The notes beneath the pieces are model-generated. The model was not told the DNA's origin and made no database searches. It saw only the letters and a list, made by a program, of their open reading frames with translations. A DNA stretch of 64,000 bases. It comes from Magnolia sinica. Lineage: Eukaryota > Streptophyta > Magnoliopsida > Magnoliales > Magnoliaceae. Where the stretch lies: NCBI RefSeq assembly GCF_029962835.1, contig NC_080577.1, positions 5,022,001-5,086,000 on the forward strand, written 5' to 3'. The translations under genes and the position numbers were made by a program. Below, in pieces: positions 47,183 through 60,648 of this stretch. Numbering within the stretch: the stretch's first letter is position 1; each line of letters starts with the position of its first letter.

Positions 47183-48522
47183 ATGACCAACTACCTCCAA
47201 ATTAAAGGCCAGCCACTCATATGCAGGCCACACATGTGCGTTACACGTGGCACTAACATCCTTGTTTTCTTACACGTGTGTCCCGTCTATTGGCTTGCTG
47301 ACGTAATTTCGATCCGGGTCATAGAAAAGGTGGGACGCACCTTATTCACGGATGGCACACATGCCAGAGCACGGGGGAGCGGAATCTTCTGCAACTTTTG
47401 TTTTTTACTCCGGCGCGGAAAGCACTCAAGTTATGTGGGGCCCAAAGTGGTAGCGTGTGACTGAAACAAAACTCAAGTGGGTCACACCACGTGTGACGTT
47501 GTAAAATCACATCTAAAACCTTTAATTTTATACAGTGTCGCCTTCCACATGGTTGATCAGAAAGCTTTTTTTGAGGGTCTTTTCATCGTGGCCATATGCA
47601 TGTGATGAACGGATTGGATTGAATACACACGCGGTGGTGCACCCTACACACAACCTATGGCTGGTATCCCCTGACCATTTTTCGTGGGTGTGGCCCACCT
47701 CATCTGTGGATCTGGCTTAATTATTGCCATATGGCCTAAAATGAGGGCTCACCTTATGGACGCATGGCGGACGGAGGATGTGCATCGAATAATCTCATAT
47801 TGTTACATCGAATGTGGACCGTTTCTGTAATTTTTTTTCTCATTAATCATATATCAGTAGAAAATTAGGTAAAATGGTATGGTATGTTTGGTCCGTGGAA
47901 TTGAATGGTATTGAATTGTAATAGTTGAAATTAACATAATTATTACACAATAATTGTATGTTCATAAATTCCACAGTATCATAGCCATCCAATCACTATG
48001 TTTGGGATAAATTTTTTACCATGGAATGATACTAAATTAAGTAAAATTATATTTGGTGGATCATGGAATTGTAATCAACAGACCAAATTTAAAATGGATG
48101 TCGTTTACTTGTACACATATAAAATCACTAATATGAATGGGCAATATGAATAAACACATGCATCAATGTGGGGCCCACATATATAGTAGATTTCAAAATG
48201 CACTTAAATTCTATACGGAAACAAATGCAGTTCCACAGGACCGAATTAAATTTCTTCTCGCCTAATCCCAATCTTTCCCATCACCTCACAAAGCTTGATG
48301 CAACTGCTAGACCAAATGCAATTTTATAGACCAAATGCAATTCTATCTCACCTAATCCCATTTAATACGTTGCATACTCTCACTCTCGTCTAAATAACGG
48401 TCTGTTTTAGTAAGCCGAAACTCATTTGTACGGAACCATATTCTTTACCAAGCTAAAAGGATCCTTTGTGGGTACACCTGTGGGCCATCTTTTACGGTGA
48501 GTCGGACAAGACATGAATCATG
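47183..48522. other. Gene-free DNA
   Basis: 47880–48070 has two TTTGGT..GTGGAATTG-like units and may be another short MITE. 47470–47760 resembles 24300–24600. No exon recognised. Confidence 0.35.
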
Positions 48523-51500
48523 TGTCACACCCCAAATTCGAAAACCGGGCTCACAAAATTTCAGATCGTCGAATCCGACGCCGACAGCATCCGCAGTACC
48601 CCATTCTCGGATCTTGGCACCCATTTACTAGGTTCCGATCCTGAGATCCTATAAGAACGATTTTCAATGTCAGTTTGATTCATAATAATCATAACCAAAA
48701 GCATAACCCACAAATAACAACCAAAAACTTCATCATATTTTCACTATGATAAAAAAACTTATAGGAACAATGTGTATAAAGGAAAATACAATGACGATAG
48801 ACAAAAGCTCCAAGATGATCTGTCACGTACTCAAGCCCCAGCGCTGTTGTGATCCAACGTCACCTACACGCAATGGTCATGTGGTGAAAGTGTGTACGCA
48901 ATGTAGTAATACAATTATGCAATATTAGAGCAATGCGAAATATACAGGTGAATCCATGAATACTATCGGCCATATCAAGGCTATGCGATGCAAAGCATGA
49001 ATGATGTCAATCATACCAAGTTCATGTGATGCGAGATGTAATTCAAGCACACCAATCCTTATTTAAGTCCACATATCAATATGGCTCAACTCTATAATAT
49101 CACCGCGGTCTAGTACACTCCAAGTCAGATTGTCGCCCTATCGCGCGCAACAAGGTGAGTGGAAGAGACCTCATTATCCGCCTGCTAATATCAGGCTCGG
49201 CTTGTCGATAGCAAACTCGTTCCTCAAGCTGGTCAAACTCAGCCTAGCTTTGCCCCCTCCTCTCGGGCGGGTAAGGCCGCACCCCCTTCCAACCAACCAC
49301 GACACAGTAGAAAGCGCGGCCTTCTGGTAATCGGCACTCGGCGCTCATGCATCTACGCGGTCTAGACGTTGGAGCAGCCTCCTGGTACCATAAGAGTTTA
49401 GAAAATTTCACCTCGGGATATATATAACACCACATGTAGAACGAAATTTCTGGTGTCCAATCCTGCCAACCACGATACGCTTGTGGATGTTACCGCCCTG
49501 ATGTCGCTAAGGCGTACAGTAACAATGTCATATAATACGAAATGCATGAATCACACTATTCAGTTATGTAGCAATCCTACGCGTATCGCGCGCTCATGTG
49601 GACAACTCCTCCTATTAGGGAGTATTATAATAATCTACTCAATGGCATGTGCTATGATCAATCACTCCTTAATTCAAGCATACATATGATGTGTATGGGT
49701 ATGGATCATGGAGCTATACTAAGCATGTTATGATGATCATTATCCTCCCTTACATCAAGGTTGGGCCTAAGCGGCCCACCCATAATCCTAAGGATCCGGA
49801 AATGGTTCCTTTACCATACTATTGCATGGCCCGCTAGATGTCCTAGGGGGCATAAATGAGTCATAGATGGACTCTAAAAAATAAAAGAAGTAATCTCACT
49901 AACAACCAATGGGGGCCCAATATCTTGGGATAGCCCAATGAGAATAAATGGATCATGCAAATGAGGCCCAATAATTAGGGTCAACGCGCTTAGAAAATGG
50001 TGCAAATGGGCCTAACAAGGCCTAAGTGAAGTCATAACGAGGACATCTAACCTTATTATCCATCAATGTGGACATGTAACCAACATTACTCCCAAGGGGT
50101 GACCCACATAAGGGATCATACACAACGTAATGGCCACACATACATCACATCGGACCTCATTCATGGGCCTCTCATATATCGTGTTGGGCTTCCTACAAAG
50201 GCCTCAAACGTATCACAATGGGCCATGCCCATGGGCCTTGAATACGTCACAATGGGCCTCACCCATGGGCCTCAAACACATCACATTAGCCTCGTCTAGG
50301 GGCCTTGACGCTAGGCCTTATATATAACGAGTGAGCCGCATCATATGGGCCTCATACATATCAAGTTGTAACACCCCGGGTTTTCAGGGGCCGTGTAAGA
50401 ACTCGGCTCCCGAATTCCTAGGTACCATGGGTGCCCTAATGGGCTTTATATTTTAATTACATTTGGATGATCTCATAAACAATGGAGGATTTAACAAGGC
50501 ATGAAGCATAAGTACGTCATAAAGTAGTATCAATTGCTACTAAATATAAAAATATCCAAACCTCGAATCCCAAATCATCTAAATATGGAACTAGTCACAC
50601 CCATACATGACCGAAAGCAACTAGGGCCCTGGTCCATACCCCGCGGTAGCCCGAACTTAAACTAAAAGGATCCTCCGAAAGTCTGGAAGCAGGGAAGTTC
50701 CCCTTCTCTATCCTTGCTCACCTCGATCGACTCGTCGAGCTCCCCCTCACCTCCATCTAGTAAAGGGTCTGGTTGGTGTTTTAAAACACAGTGCCAGAGT
50801 AGGAGTGAGTAGCTAATTCAATGGTTACTATTAGCCTTAAGTTACAACTAGCAGCAATTATATGATGAATTTAATGAAAGACATACATTCACAGATCCCT
50901 AAATAATCTTGTTAATGCAAATGCATGTATTATGATATGATGCATGACCTTGTAACAACACTCCCTCGAGTGACTTCGTCTAACGATCCTGCATGACCAA
51001 CACTCATTACGACCTCAACTACCGAGTCACCAAATTCTAACTGATGCGATGCATGAATAATGTTAGCCGAGTATTTAGTTAATTTCGTTCATCCAGCTAA
51101 TTGGAGAAACTGGTACACCCCAGGTATCATTGCCCTCAACTGGTTGTAAGGCCAAGGCTCCTCAACGTATGAGGCCAGGACCCCGCGATCATTGATCCCA
51201 TCGGGTTCCTCATCCCCGATTTCAAGCACATGGGGAGTGCTGAGAAAAGGGATCGCTCGCGGTCACTATGGGGAAGCTTGTCACCCTAGCGTAGGCCGAC
51301 AGCTCAGACACATTGTCCCATTCCATCATGCCCGACTCTAGAGTTAGTGGATCGGTTTCAAATAGTTATTAATGGGCTTCATTGGTTGGAGGGTGTTCCA
51401 GGTTCCATACAGGCGTGAGCAGACAGGGTTAACAAACATGGTTGGTCAATAAGTGAACTAGACCGTACGAGTTCAGGTGAGTACGTGACGGATAACATCG

Positions 51501-54500
51501 AGTACAAGTGACCCATGTAGTCCAACTACTATCACTCATTCGCATCCGCCCAAATTCGCTGGTTTAGCCGCAGGATGGTCCTTCCAACGGGACCACCTTC
51601 TCTCACCTCAGTTTGCTAACCAACCCAGGGGTTTGATGGTATTCAATAACACTTCAACAAATCAAAATTTATCATCTAACACAGGTGACATCGTGCACTC
51701 ATATATCAAACATAAAAATTCAGATTTCTCTATAAATGCAATTACTAACAATATTACGAAATAAATGTGCATGAGTGTTGTGTTGGTTAGTGAGAAAGCC
51801 GAGAATTTCATATATCTCATAGTACAAAATACACAAGGGTTAATGCATCATACATGTTATAAGGAAATATTGTACAAAAATCAAGCAATGACTGAACAAA
51901 CAATCATCAAATTCATGCCCAATCATGTTGAAGAACAATAAACATTCCATAATCATTCCATGTTGATTGAGAAGATATAAAATGTAAGGTCTTGCCTAAA
52001 TTTTCTCTAGATTATCCAAATACATCACCCAATCAAACATAATAATTAGATTCATACTAAATTTGGTGCTAGGCCACCTAAGAATAATAATCCGCACCTT
52101 GTGACGACTCGCTCAATCCACGACGCCCGTAGGATTATGGTGTTAGGAAATCATTGTTGAAAGTCTAAATAAGCATACAAGCTTGTAAGAATTGGAAGGA
52201 ATTTAACTCAAAACCTAAACCTATAAACATAACTCCATACTTACCTTCAATCGTTGCCGAATCGACACCAATGAATGACGATGTTACTATAGAGGAGATG
52301 CGAGGGTGAAGGTGCACAAACCCTCATGCTTTCAAGCTCTCCCTCTCTCTTTCTCCTCTTTTTTCTTCTCTTTCTCTCTTTCTTTCTTCTAGGGTAAATT
52401 CATATGGGGAGAGGGGGTACCCAAATGAGGCCCTTTTATAATGTCAGATTTGGTATAAATGGCCCCAAGGGTTGGGTTTTTACTATACTAGTCTTATGAG
52501 ATGGTTTTTCTAGCTTCTAGGGCCCACTACGGGGTGTACCTATTGATATACACTGTAAGATAGTTAGCCCTAATGATGGTCTATGTATGGACACGTTCAA
52601 CCCGCCATTTAAATGCGCCGATTGACAGATATGATTAGAAGTCTGTTCAACGGTCACCGATGGTTGATCGGGGCCGCGGCTATACGGATATGAGCAGAGA
52701 AATATCTTTACTCCACGTGTGAAGTTTGGTTGTAAACCGACGGTTCGAAATCTTCAACTTTGCATAAAAGTGGACAGCTCAATTTACTTAAGTTTCAGCT
52801 TCTTCCTTTAGGGTATTTGTACTTCTCATGCACTCGTCATTTGGCTCAAGTTGAGCAATTCTGGATATACTCAAATCCGACTTCCGCGATGGACGTCAAG
52901 CCCAGTAAGACGAACATTATTCTATAGTTTTGGAACTAGTGGCCCACTAACGAGTGGTCTACAGCTTGTTCAAAAAATTGAGCATTTCTGAAATAAATTA
53001 TGTATTTAGATTTCTCGTGGGTAATGATTAGGGTTTGGATTAACTATGTTCATAGTGTGACCTATTTATAGCTAGTGAAAGTAGAGATTTGGTCATATTA
53101 CTCTAAACCGTCGGTTTTAGGCTAAAAGAGTAACGGGATTGATTTGGTCTATTAGTCAAGATCCGGGCCTTATCTGACTCGGCTTCGGTTAGATTTTTAA
53201 TTTAGTTATGATTGTCTTGATTAGTTAGCGACGGGTCGGTTAGATTTGAACCTTATGTGAGTAAATTATGAGGTTAAATTCAATGTTTAAGTGATCGGCG
53301 GATTCATTGGCTTCCTACGGTTGATTAATCGGACTTGTGCGGTTCTTTACTAGTATCACCTGTGTATAAACTAATATTCAGTGCTAACGGTCAGTAAGTG
53401 ATATTATAAGTTAATTACAAAAAAAAAAAAAATTCAAGGATTTTTGGAAATCCAAAATAGTGAAAATCCAGGACATTACACAAGTGGACCACGTCCACGG
53501 GCCGCACCAATGGGCCTCAAACACATCAAGTCGGGCCCACCCTTATGTATTTTTGAGATCCGACCTATTCATAAGTTAACATAGAGATAAATGAAGTGAA
53601 AACCAAATGTCAGCTTGAGTAGAAACTACTGTGGCTCCTAAGAAGTTTGAACGATGGATGTCACTGTCCCCGTTAATTTTTTATGGTGGGGGTCCGCTTG
53701 AACTTTAGATCTGACCCATTCTTTTACTCATGGCATAAAATGATATCTCAAATGGTTGGACGGTTGGATACAACACATGCATCATGGTGGGTCCCATAGA
53801 TAGATAGCGTGGATGAAACAGGTGGGACCCATAGAACATGCTGCCGTCAGTACAGCAGCTAGGCAGCTGCAAATGATGCAACTGTTGCTGCTTCACGTAG
53901 CATAGGTGGGTCCCACGTAGGGCCCACCACAAAATTTATCATAAATATAATATATATATATATAATATTATATTTAATATAATAACAACATCCAGGCCCT
54001 AGACGACCTGGACAGACACATACATCAAGATGTAGCCCCACAAATGGGTGGGTCCTAACAATGTCCAGGCCTTGGACGGCTTGGATCATACATCATGGTG
54101 TAGCCCCACATGTGGGGTGGGTCCCATCGTCCAAGGATGGTGTGGATAAAATACATGAAGTGGGTCCCACGTGATGGGCCACCCTCCCCATAAAATAGTA
54201 ATATTATATTATATATTATAATAATATTATATGTTTTTTTGTAGCTGGTTAGTACACCCCACTGTTAGTTCACCTTCCAGGTGGGCACATCCAGCGTCCA
54301 GGTACACCAAACGCCCTGGATGCATGAATCAAGGTGGGTCCCACGTGGACGTGGCCCACCTGATTTGGATCAATCTAATATTTATGTTTTCCCATTACCA
54401 ATAAGGTAGGGCCCACAAGGCCTAGACGATGTAAATCCAACAAGACCATCAAGTGGGTCCCACGAAGGTGGACGACATGGATAAGATGCATACTTCATGG

Positions 54501-55608
54501 TGGGGTCCATTCGGGTGGGCCACACGGCCATATCATCACCAAACAAAATGAAAGAGATGGAGAGAGAAAAAGAGAGACGAGTGATGGAGGGACCCCAACA
54601 CTATGGGCCCTCCCTTTCATGCTTTACAACATACATCAAGTGGGTCCCATTACATGTGGGCCTACCGATCAAAATCAATGGTGGAGATCCCTTCTCCACC
54701 AAAAGCAAGGTCTAAGTGACCCTTATTCATACAAGAAAATTAAACATCATGATGGGGTCCATGGAGAATGGCTCATCATGGAATGATTATGTGAATCATG
54801 GTGGGCCATCGGTTACACCTAGGGTCCAAAGTGAGATCCATACCATCAATCGGTAGCCCCACTTAGCCCCTCATTAAAAATATAAAAAAATCTAAGCCTA
54901 TGGAACACCCACCATTGATCTTCTTGGTCTGATGGAAAGGTAGTCTCCTTGGCTTCGATCTCAACGGAAGATGATAAAAATGAAGGGTTGAGATGGGAGA
55001 TGAGATAGTTAGGAAGTGGGTCACTCACAAAACTCTCTCATGGAGGTTGGGAGAGCTTGGATGTGAAAATTTTTTGGTTGCTTGGAAAAATGGGCTTGAG
55101 AAATGAGAGAGAGAGGGTTGTAAGGAGAGAGAGGGATGGGTGATGGAGTGATTGGTGAAGTAAGTGATGGGTGTGTAAGAGATTTGTTGACTTTTGAGGT
55201 AGCTTGTGTAAGAGGGGTATGGGTTGTATAAGGGATTGTTGACTTATGGGGTTGCTTGGGGATGGGGTGTGAGGTGATGTGTACTTGACCATTGATGGGA
55301 TTGATGAGATTGATGTGACATTTAGGTAGAGATTCTCTTGAGTTTTGCAATGCAGCATTTTTTCTCGAACTGAACGTGGGCCCACATCTCCTGATCTGGG
55401 TATCGCTTCGGTGCGCGAGACGCGGCATCGGAACCGCGGCGACGGCGTGGTTGCTAGGACACAAGTCTCGTGTTAAGTCGACTCCGATTGACCACCTGTG
55501 ATTCAGGGTCATGTGCAAATGCTGGTTACAGGTCGTGGGTCGTCGAAATTCGATAGGGAGGGTCGCGAGAGTCTACAGAATGGTACGGACTAGGATACGA
55601 GTCTTACA
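48523..55608 (-). mobile_element. Probable solo LTR (about 4 kb) with a second solo LTR nested in it
   Basis: It starts TGTCACACCCCAAATTC, much like the plus-strand start of the Tekay LTRs at 10334 and 19150, and ends GTCTTACA. The flanks TCATG (48518–48522) and CCATG (55609–55613) match at 4 of 5. Without the nested unit it is about 3,967 bp. There is no coding sequence or primer site in it. The right part contains a fold-back MITE half (53540–53830), GTGGGTCCCAC-rich sequence (53880–54500) and a GAGAGAG-rich block (55080–55140). The 165-codon open frame at 55021–55518 is low-complexity. Orientation is taken by analogy with the Tekay LTRs. Confidence 0.6.
50367..53480 (-). mobile_element. 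Nested solo LTR, Tekay-like
   Basis: 3,114 bp from TGTAACACCCCGGGTTTTC to CCAGGACATTACA, with a perfect 5-bp target duplication CAAGT (50362–50366 and 53481–53485). Size and ends fit the same broad lineage as the complete element, but by eye the body is not a close copy. It was inserted after the outer LTR. Confidence 0.82.
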
Positions 55609-55773
55609 CCATGCCCCAGAATTTTCCAAATTATGCGGGAGATTTTTGGCACATGGTCCATCCATACTAAGGGTCATGGAATTAACGGCATGGATTACCT
55701 CGCCACAGGTCTCATTTGTACATGAGGTTGGATGCATTTGTAATTTCTTGTGGCGATGGATCACATAAACACT

Positions 55774-56100
55774 CCGAGCGGATTGCCAGCGACCTCGACT
55801 CCACTTACACGTGGATTTCCTTTATAAATCTACTCTGTCCATTTATTTTGAAAGACCACGACATCGTGAGCCACACCAACAAAATAGTGGGAACAATGGC
55901 GTCCACCGTTGAAACATTCCTGGAGCTGTACTTGATGTTTATATGCCATCCAAATCGTTGGCAGAATTGTTATCATTCAGATAAATTGTAGGAACAAGTA
56001 TTATCCTAATACAAAACTTCTCTCACCGCAGGCATTTAATCCCCACTATTTCGCGTGGCATGGCTCCCATGAGTTTTGGATCTTTCTGATTTTTAGAATT
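55774..56100. mobile_element. Truncated fold-back MITE
   Basis: Starts GAGCGGATTGCCAGCGACC and shares CTACTCTGTCCATTTATTTT, GTTGAAACATTCCTGGAGCTG and ATATGCCATCCAAATCGTTG with 30030–30470 and 44697–45209. The right end is missing. Confidence 0.5.
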
Positions 56101-56155
56101 AAGGTGGGCTCTATGGTAAGAGTAACACCTACCGAGCTGTTACCCATAACACTCC

Positions 56156-57125
56156 ACCCCCGGTTTGGCTGGTGACCGCAGCACCATCCGATTAACTGGT
56201 GTTCGACGCTCTAGGGCCCCACCAAGATGTACGTGTTTTATACAAATTATCTATCCATTTTTCAAGTCGTTTTAAGACATGAGAAAAACAAAAAAACAAA
56301 AAAACAAAAAAAAAAGAAGAAGAAGAAGAAGAAGAGTAGATTCAAAGCTCAAAGCAAACTATTGATGCAGAAATTTGATTCACCCTTATTGACCTTTGAG
56401 ATCTCATGTCGAGCCCTATCACTTACACAAAAGTGAGATAAAGGAAACCCTGGCTAAAGTAGAGACTCTCCGATGCCCAAGTCAGATTCTAGATCTAAGT
56501 AGTGTAAAGTAAGCTTAGGGTGTAAGATGTTGCGTACCTATTTTCATAAATATGCCCTCTATTTATACCTTTCAACTGGAGTGGATGTACCCGTCATTCT
56601 TGACATGTTCTTAGCCTTTAGCCATAAACAATTGACGTGCAGGTATGAGCGGTTAGGCAGTTACTCTAAGGACGCCTGCCGCTAAGGATGAAGAGGACCA
56701 CATTTAGCTCTCACAATTACTCCTTCCGTCCAACTCGGTGAGCGACATCGGCATTATGCTTTACTTCACTCAAATGAGATTAAGTCAGGCTGAAGGCTGC
56801 CTCGTTGGTCTTCTCTACTCTTTAAGTATAATACCAGTCAGCTCGGAGCAACACATAAACTTTCCCGTAACAAAAGCCAAAACAGATAAAACAGCGGGGG
56901 AATGATGTCCACACCTGTTAATACGGTCACATAGATAGATGAAGGGAATCCAAAACATGTGTAGCTTATAAAAAGTTTTCATCATCAATCCCCATTGTGT
57001 AATGCAGTGTGGTCTACTTAAGCTTTAGATCTGTTTTATTTTTGGATAGACGGGTGGATAAATCACATACATCATGGTGGGCCCAAAGAGCTTTTAGGTT
57101 GGGGTAACCAGCCAAACCGCGTCCG
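56156..57125. mobile_element. Fold-back MITE split by a solo LTR
   Basis: The left end CCCGGTTTGGCTGGTGACC and the right end, reverse-complemented, GGACGCGGTTTGGCTGGTTACC are inverted repeats. The two halves of the core (TAGGGCCCCACCAAGATGTACG and CATACATCATGGTGGGCCC) lie on either side of the LTR at 56356–56872. Confidence 0.6.
56356..56872 (-). mobile_element. Solo LTR of a Ty3/gypsy element, minus orientation
   Basis: On the minus strand it begins TGTTACGGGAAAG, has TATAAATAGAGGG and then GGCATCGGAGAGTC and AGCCAGGGTTTCC, the same order as in the solo LTR at 8830–9633, and ends TGCATCAATAGTTT. The flanks AAAGC (56351–56355 and 56873–56877) match exactly. The 3' end is unusual: CAATA plus GTTT where CA is expected. 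Confidence 0.55.
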
Positions 57126-58421
57126 TCGTGATTCCATTAGAGCTATAGCAGAGATTCCTGAATCCTGAGTAAGGCACACGTGGGGGAGATTTGGGCCATT
57201 CGTCAAATACGCACTCTGAGGATGCCATGACCGAAAATCAGGGGTGGTACGCTCACTAGGTGGGCCGCACAAGCACGTTGCATTCATTCTCTTGGACGGT
57301 TTTTTCTATCTATTCTCCCATTTATTGTCACAGATGTTTGACCTGCGTGATTAGCGGACCATTATTGTTTTGGTCCATGGGATTGTTACAGAGTACCCGC
57401 CGTGATGGGATGGCCAGATCTCTGACACGTGGACCTTATTCACGATTTCCGACGTGTATTCGGCCCCATCACATGAGTGGGTACCGACCCCGCGGACAAA
57501 TAGAAATCTGACCACGGCCCACCAAAGTCTTCATGTTTGGTGTTGAGCGCTACTACTGGAGTCGCTCGCGTGAAATCTAGCCTCTTATTTGCGACACATG
57601 TACCAAATTTCTACACGTTTTGGAGATCCAAACCATTCAACAGGTGGGAATGCCTTGAATATACCCCAAACATAAAAGTCAGGTCCACCCTTCGGATGGA
57701 CGCGTATGAACTGTTCCATATGCAACAAGTACTTGCGACCCACGTGATGAGTAAAGCCGCTTGAATTTTATCCAGGGCATGCTAACAATCTGTGCCACCT
57801 GATGAACGGCCAGGATCTGGCATGCGTTATAACTAGTGACAGGGAGTTAGCCCTCGGTCTGAGGCTAGCCAGCCACGTTGGCATTCGTGATGGTGGATAC
57901 TTTGAATAGGGCCCACCCATGTCATGACTAATGATGGCTTTGCTTACGAGAGAAGGAGACTTTTTACTCGAAACACGCCGGATTCCCTGCCTACCGACGT
58001 GCTGTCATTGATGTTGTCCCTTCAACTACGGCATGCCCTCAGCGCACTCGCGCGACTGAACCTTTATGGTACTCGACTCTTATACGTGCTAAAGTGGTTC
58101 ACGTGTGATATCTAGACATCTCGTCACGATGGACATCCTCGGCCCAGAAATCAGGTCCGTATACTCATCTAGTGGGAAATGGACGGTTCAAAGGAAGATG
58201 ACATCGGTCTACATTCCATGGGAATTTGTTGACTCATCGGACGAGCATCCTAACCTGAATTTTTTACTAGGAAATCTAAAATGGTGGGGCCCAACCAATG
58301 ATCAGTTCAGATCTTGTACACGTATGATATTTTGGCACGAGTGAGCGCGAGTTCCAAAAAGTTCACTTGGATCTCTCTCTCTGTCTGTCCTGTAATTAGT
58401 TAAAATCCAATCAGTTACCAG
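57126..58421. other. Gene-free DNA
   Basis: GC content is higher than in neighbouring regions, but no open frame has a domain I recognise. Nothing else seen. Confidence 0.35.
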
Positions 58422-59535
58422 GGACGCGGATTGAATACTGACAGGTTGAGACAGCCTACGGAAGTAACGTCACCAACTTCTGTGGGCCCACAATGATGTA
58501 CCATGATGTATGTGTTGTATCAATGCCGTCCATACATTGGAGATTCATTTTAGAGCAAGGTCTAAAGAATGAGGCAGATCCAAGGCTGGGGTGGACCCCA
58601 CCACAGAAAACAGTGATGAGAGTGAGATCATTTTAAAGCATGGTCAACCCTTAGATTCGCAAACCCCTGGGTTCGTATCCCCCTGGATTGGCAATCCTCC
58701 CAGTGTGCTTGGCACCCTAGGGTGTGGATTAACTTTAATTCAAAAATACTTATGCATGATATATTTACGAGGGTTTGAATTTAATTATTAAATTAATTTT
58801 AATATCCTTAATTAGTGAAATATATAATTTTTAACACTATGGTTGAGATAAGCCTATTGAAATATATGCTTTGCTTGAAAATGATGAAATTCTAATTGTC
58901 GGATAGACCGCAAGCATAAGATCATGTCTGAGTGACTAACCAATGATTTTTAATTGTTGATTAATGTGAACAATGTTTGGACAGTGCTGGACAATGTTTG
59001 GACGGCGCTGATTTACATAGGCAATGTTTGTACGGTGTTGATCATCATTAGTGAGCCATGTGCCCAATATAATAATAGTGTACAATGACATATATGTTAC
59101 ACTTGCAACTATTGAAATGGTTTTAGGTGTAATCCAAGCTCTCAATAGGGATAACAAACCCCTCGAAGAGGGATTGGAAACTCCTGAATTGGCAATCCTT
59201 AATTACTTTATGCTGCCAAACAGCTAAGGGGATTTGAAACCCCCTCCAATCCCCTCCAATCCACGGTGCCAAACGACCCGTTAGCTTGATCAAAAACTTT
59301 CATCGCCCTTAGAACTTTTTAATGGTGGGCATCACTCTCTCCACTTTTTTTTGTGATGGGTCCTTATGAGCTTTGGATCTGATTCATTTTTTTGGATCAT
59401 TCCCTAATATGATCTCTCAAAACGGATGGACAGTATAGATACAAAACATACATCATGGTGTGGCTCACAAAACTTGGTGACGTCACTCCAGTAGAGAGTC
59501 TAGCTAGTCAACCTGACGGCAGCTAATCCGCGTCC
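58422..59535. mobile_element. Fold-back MITE interrupted by other repeats
   Basis: The left end GGACGCGGATTGAATACTGACAGG and the right end, reverse-complemented, GGACGCGGATTAGCTGCCGTCAGG are inverted repeats; further in, both have GACGTCACCAA. The middle (about 58620–59290) is foreign and includes a short element at 59158–59282 (AACCCCTCGAAGAGGGATTGG...CCAAACGACCCG). Confidence 0.65.
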
Positions 59536-59650
59536 GTGTACCACCAACCAACGACCTGGCTGATCAAAGTTCCATTGGCCAAAAATGATGTATTTATTAT
59601 ATCTACACCGTTCATGCCCTTGGATAGGTCATTATTAGAAAAACCAAAGC

Positions 59651-59776
59651 ACCCTCATCCATAGCTCAAGTGGTAGATTAGTTGAAAGATACCTAATTTC
59701 AACACTGACCTCTTGGTATCGATCCCTATAGGGGCCCCTAACAGTGAAGGGTGTACTAACCAGTCAAAAAAAAAGT
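59651..59776 (+). mobile_element. tRNA-derived SINE
   Basis: Box-A-like ATAGCTCAAGTGGTAGA, box-B-like GGTATCGATCCC, a tail GTGTACTAACCAGTC and an A run at 59766–59774. A related minus-strand copy is at 25492–25636, and a tail fragment near 54238–54280. Confidence 0.65.
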
Positions 59777-60303
59777 TTGACCATACCAGAGCAACAAAAC
59801 GAGTATCGTATCGATCCAAAAGTTGTTGGAGATGATAAACGTTCAACCCCCCACTGATTTTTAATGTGTGGTCCCCTTGATCTCTATATCTGTCTTATTT
59901 TTCAGATCAAGTCGCCACCAACTTGGGCCAACATGATGAGATGGTTCCATGATTTTAGCCATCCATGTTTCCTATGATAGAATAAAATTTTCTTTTCTTT
60001 TCGTCGAAGCTTAATAGATGATTCTCTCATTGGGTTTTAGAGTTGAATGGGAGCCATTGAAAATCTTCTTGTCATTGTTTTAAATTCGGCTATAGATAGT
60101 CATGGCCCAAAAAAATATTTCGGCCATAGTTTCTTACGTGGCTCTTATATCATAGATTTCAAAAAACAGACGGTTCCGATCATCGGACCACTCCTCATGT
60201 GGGCCCCAGTGAGGCTGGATCCTGAATCTACAAAGTCAAAACGAGCTCCTCCCGAGTACCCAAACGATTTCAAATAGGATGCGGTGAAATTTTGAGAAAA
60301 AGC

Positions 60304-60648
60304 TTTGATACTCTACCAGAGTATTCTGATTAATACACATGCACTAAGAATTCTTGCAAATGACATATTTTTAATTCAAACTAAACCGTCCAAATCATGG
60401 GAACACATTTGGATGGGCCATCGATCAATAACTACCTTCAAAATGATACCTTACCTGCAATCATCAAACATCTATTTTAACGGTCGTAATTCAACAATTG
60501 AAGTTTACTAATTACAGGTAGGACAAGCTTAAAAGAATCTGTTTTGAGGGACCTATCTACTGTGGGTCCCAGAATTTGGGCCGTTTAAATCACCTATATA
60601 ATTCTGAGTGCTGATGTATGAATCATGACACTCTACCAGAGTATCAAA
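60304..60648. mobile_element. MITE with TTTGATACTC ends, upstream of the ABIL gene
   Basis: The left end TTTGATACTCTACCAGAGT and the right end, reverse-complemented, TTTGATACTCTGGTAGAGT form inverted repeats that extend through TGATTAATACACATGCACT-like sequence. Same family as 4758–4986. A TATATAA-like run (CCTATATAATTC, about 60592–60603) lies in its right part. Confidence 0.65.

Noticed and set aside
55021..55518. 165-codon minus-strand open frame
   Set aside because: It lies in the right part of an LTR and the translation is low-complexity Pro/Ser/His from GAGAG-type repeats.
59651..59776. Possible tRNA gene (box A and box B)
   Set aside because: No cloverleaf; the A-rich tail and a related copy at 25492–25636 mark it as a SINE.
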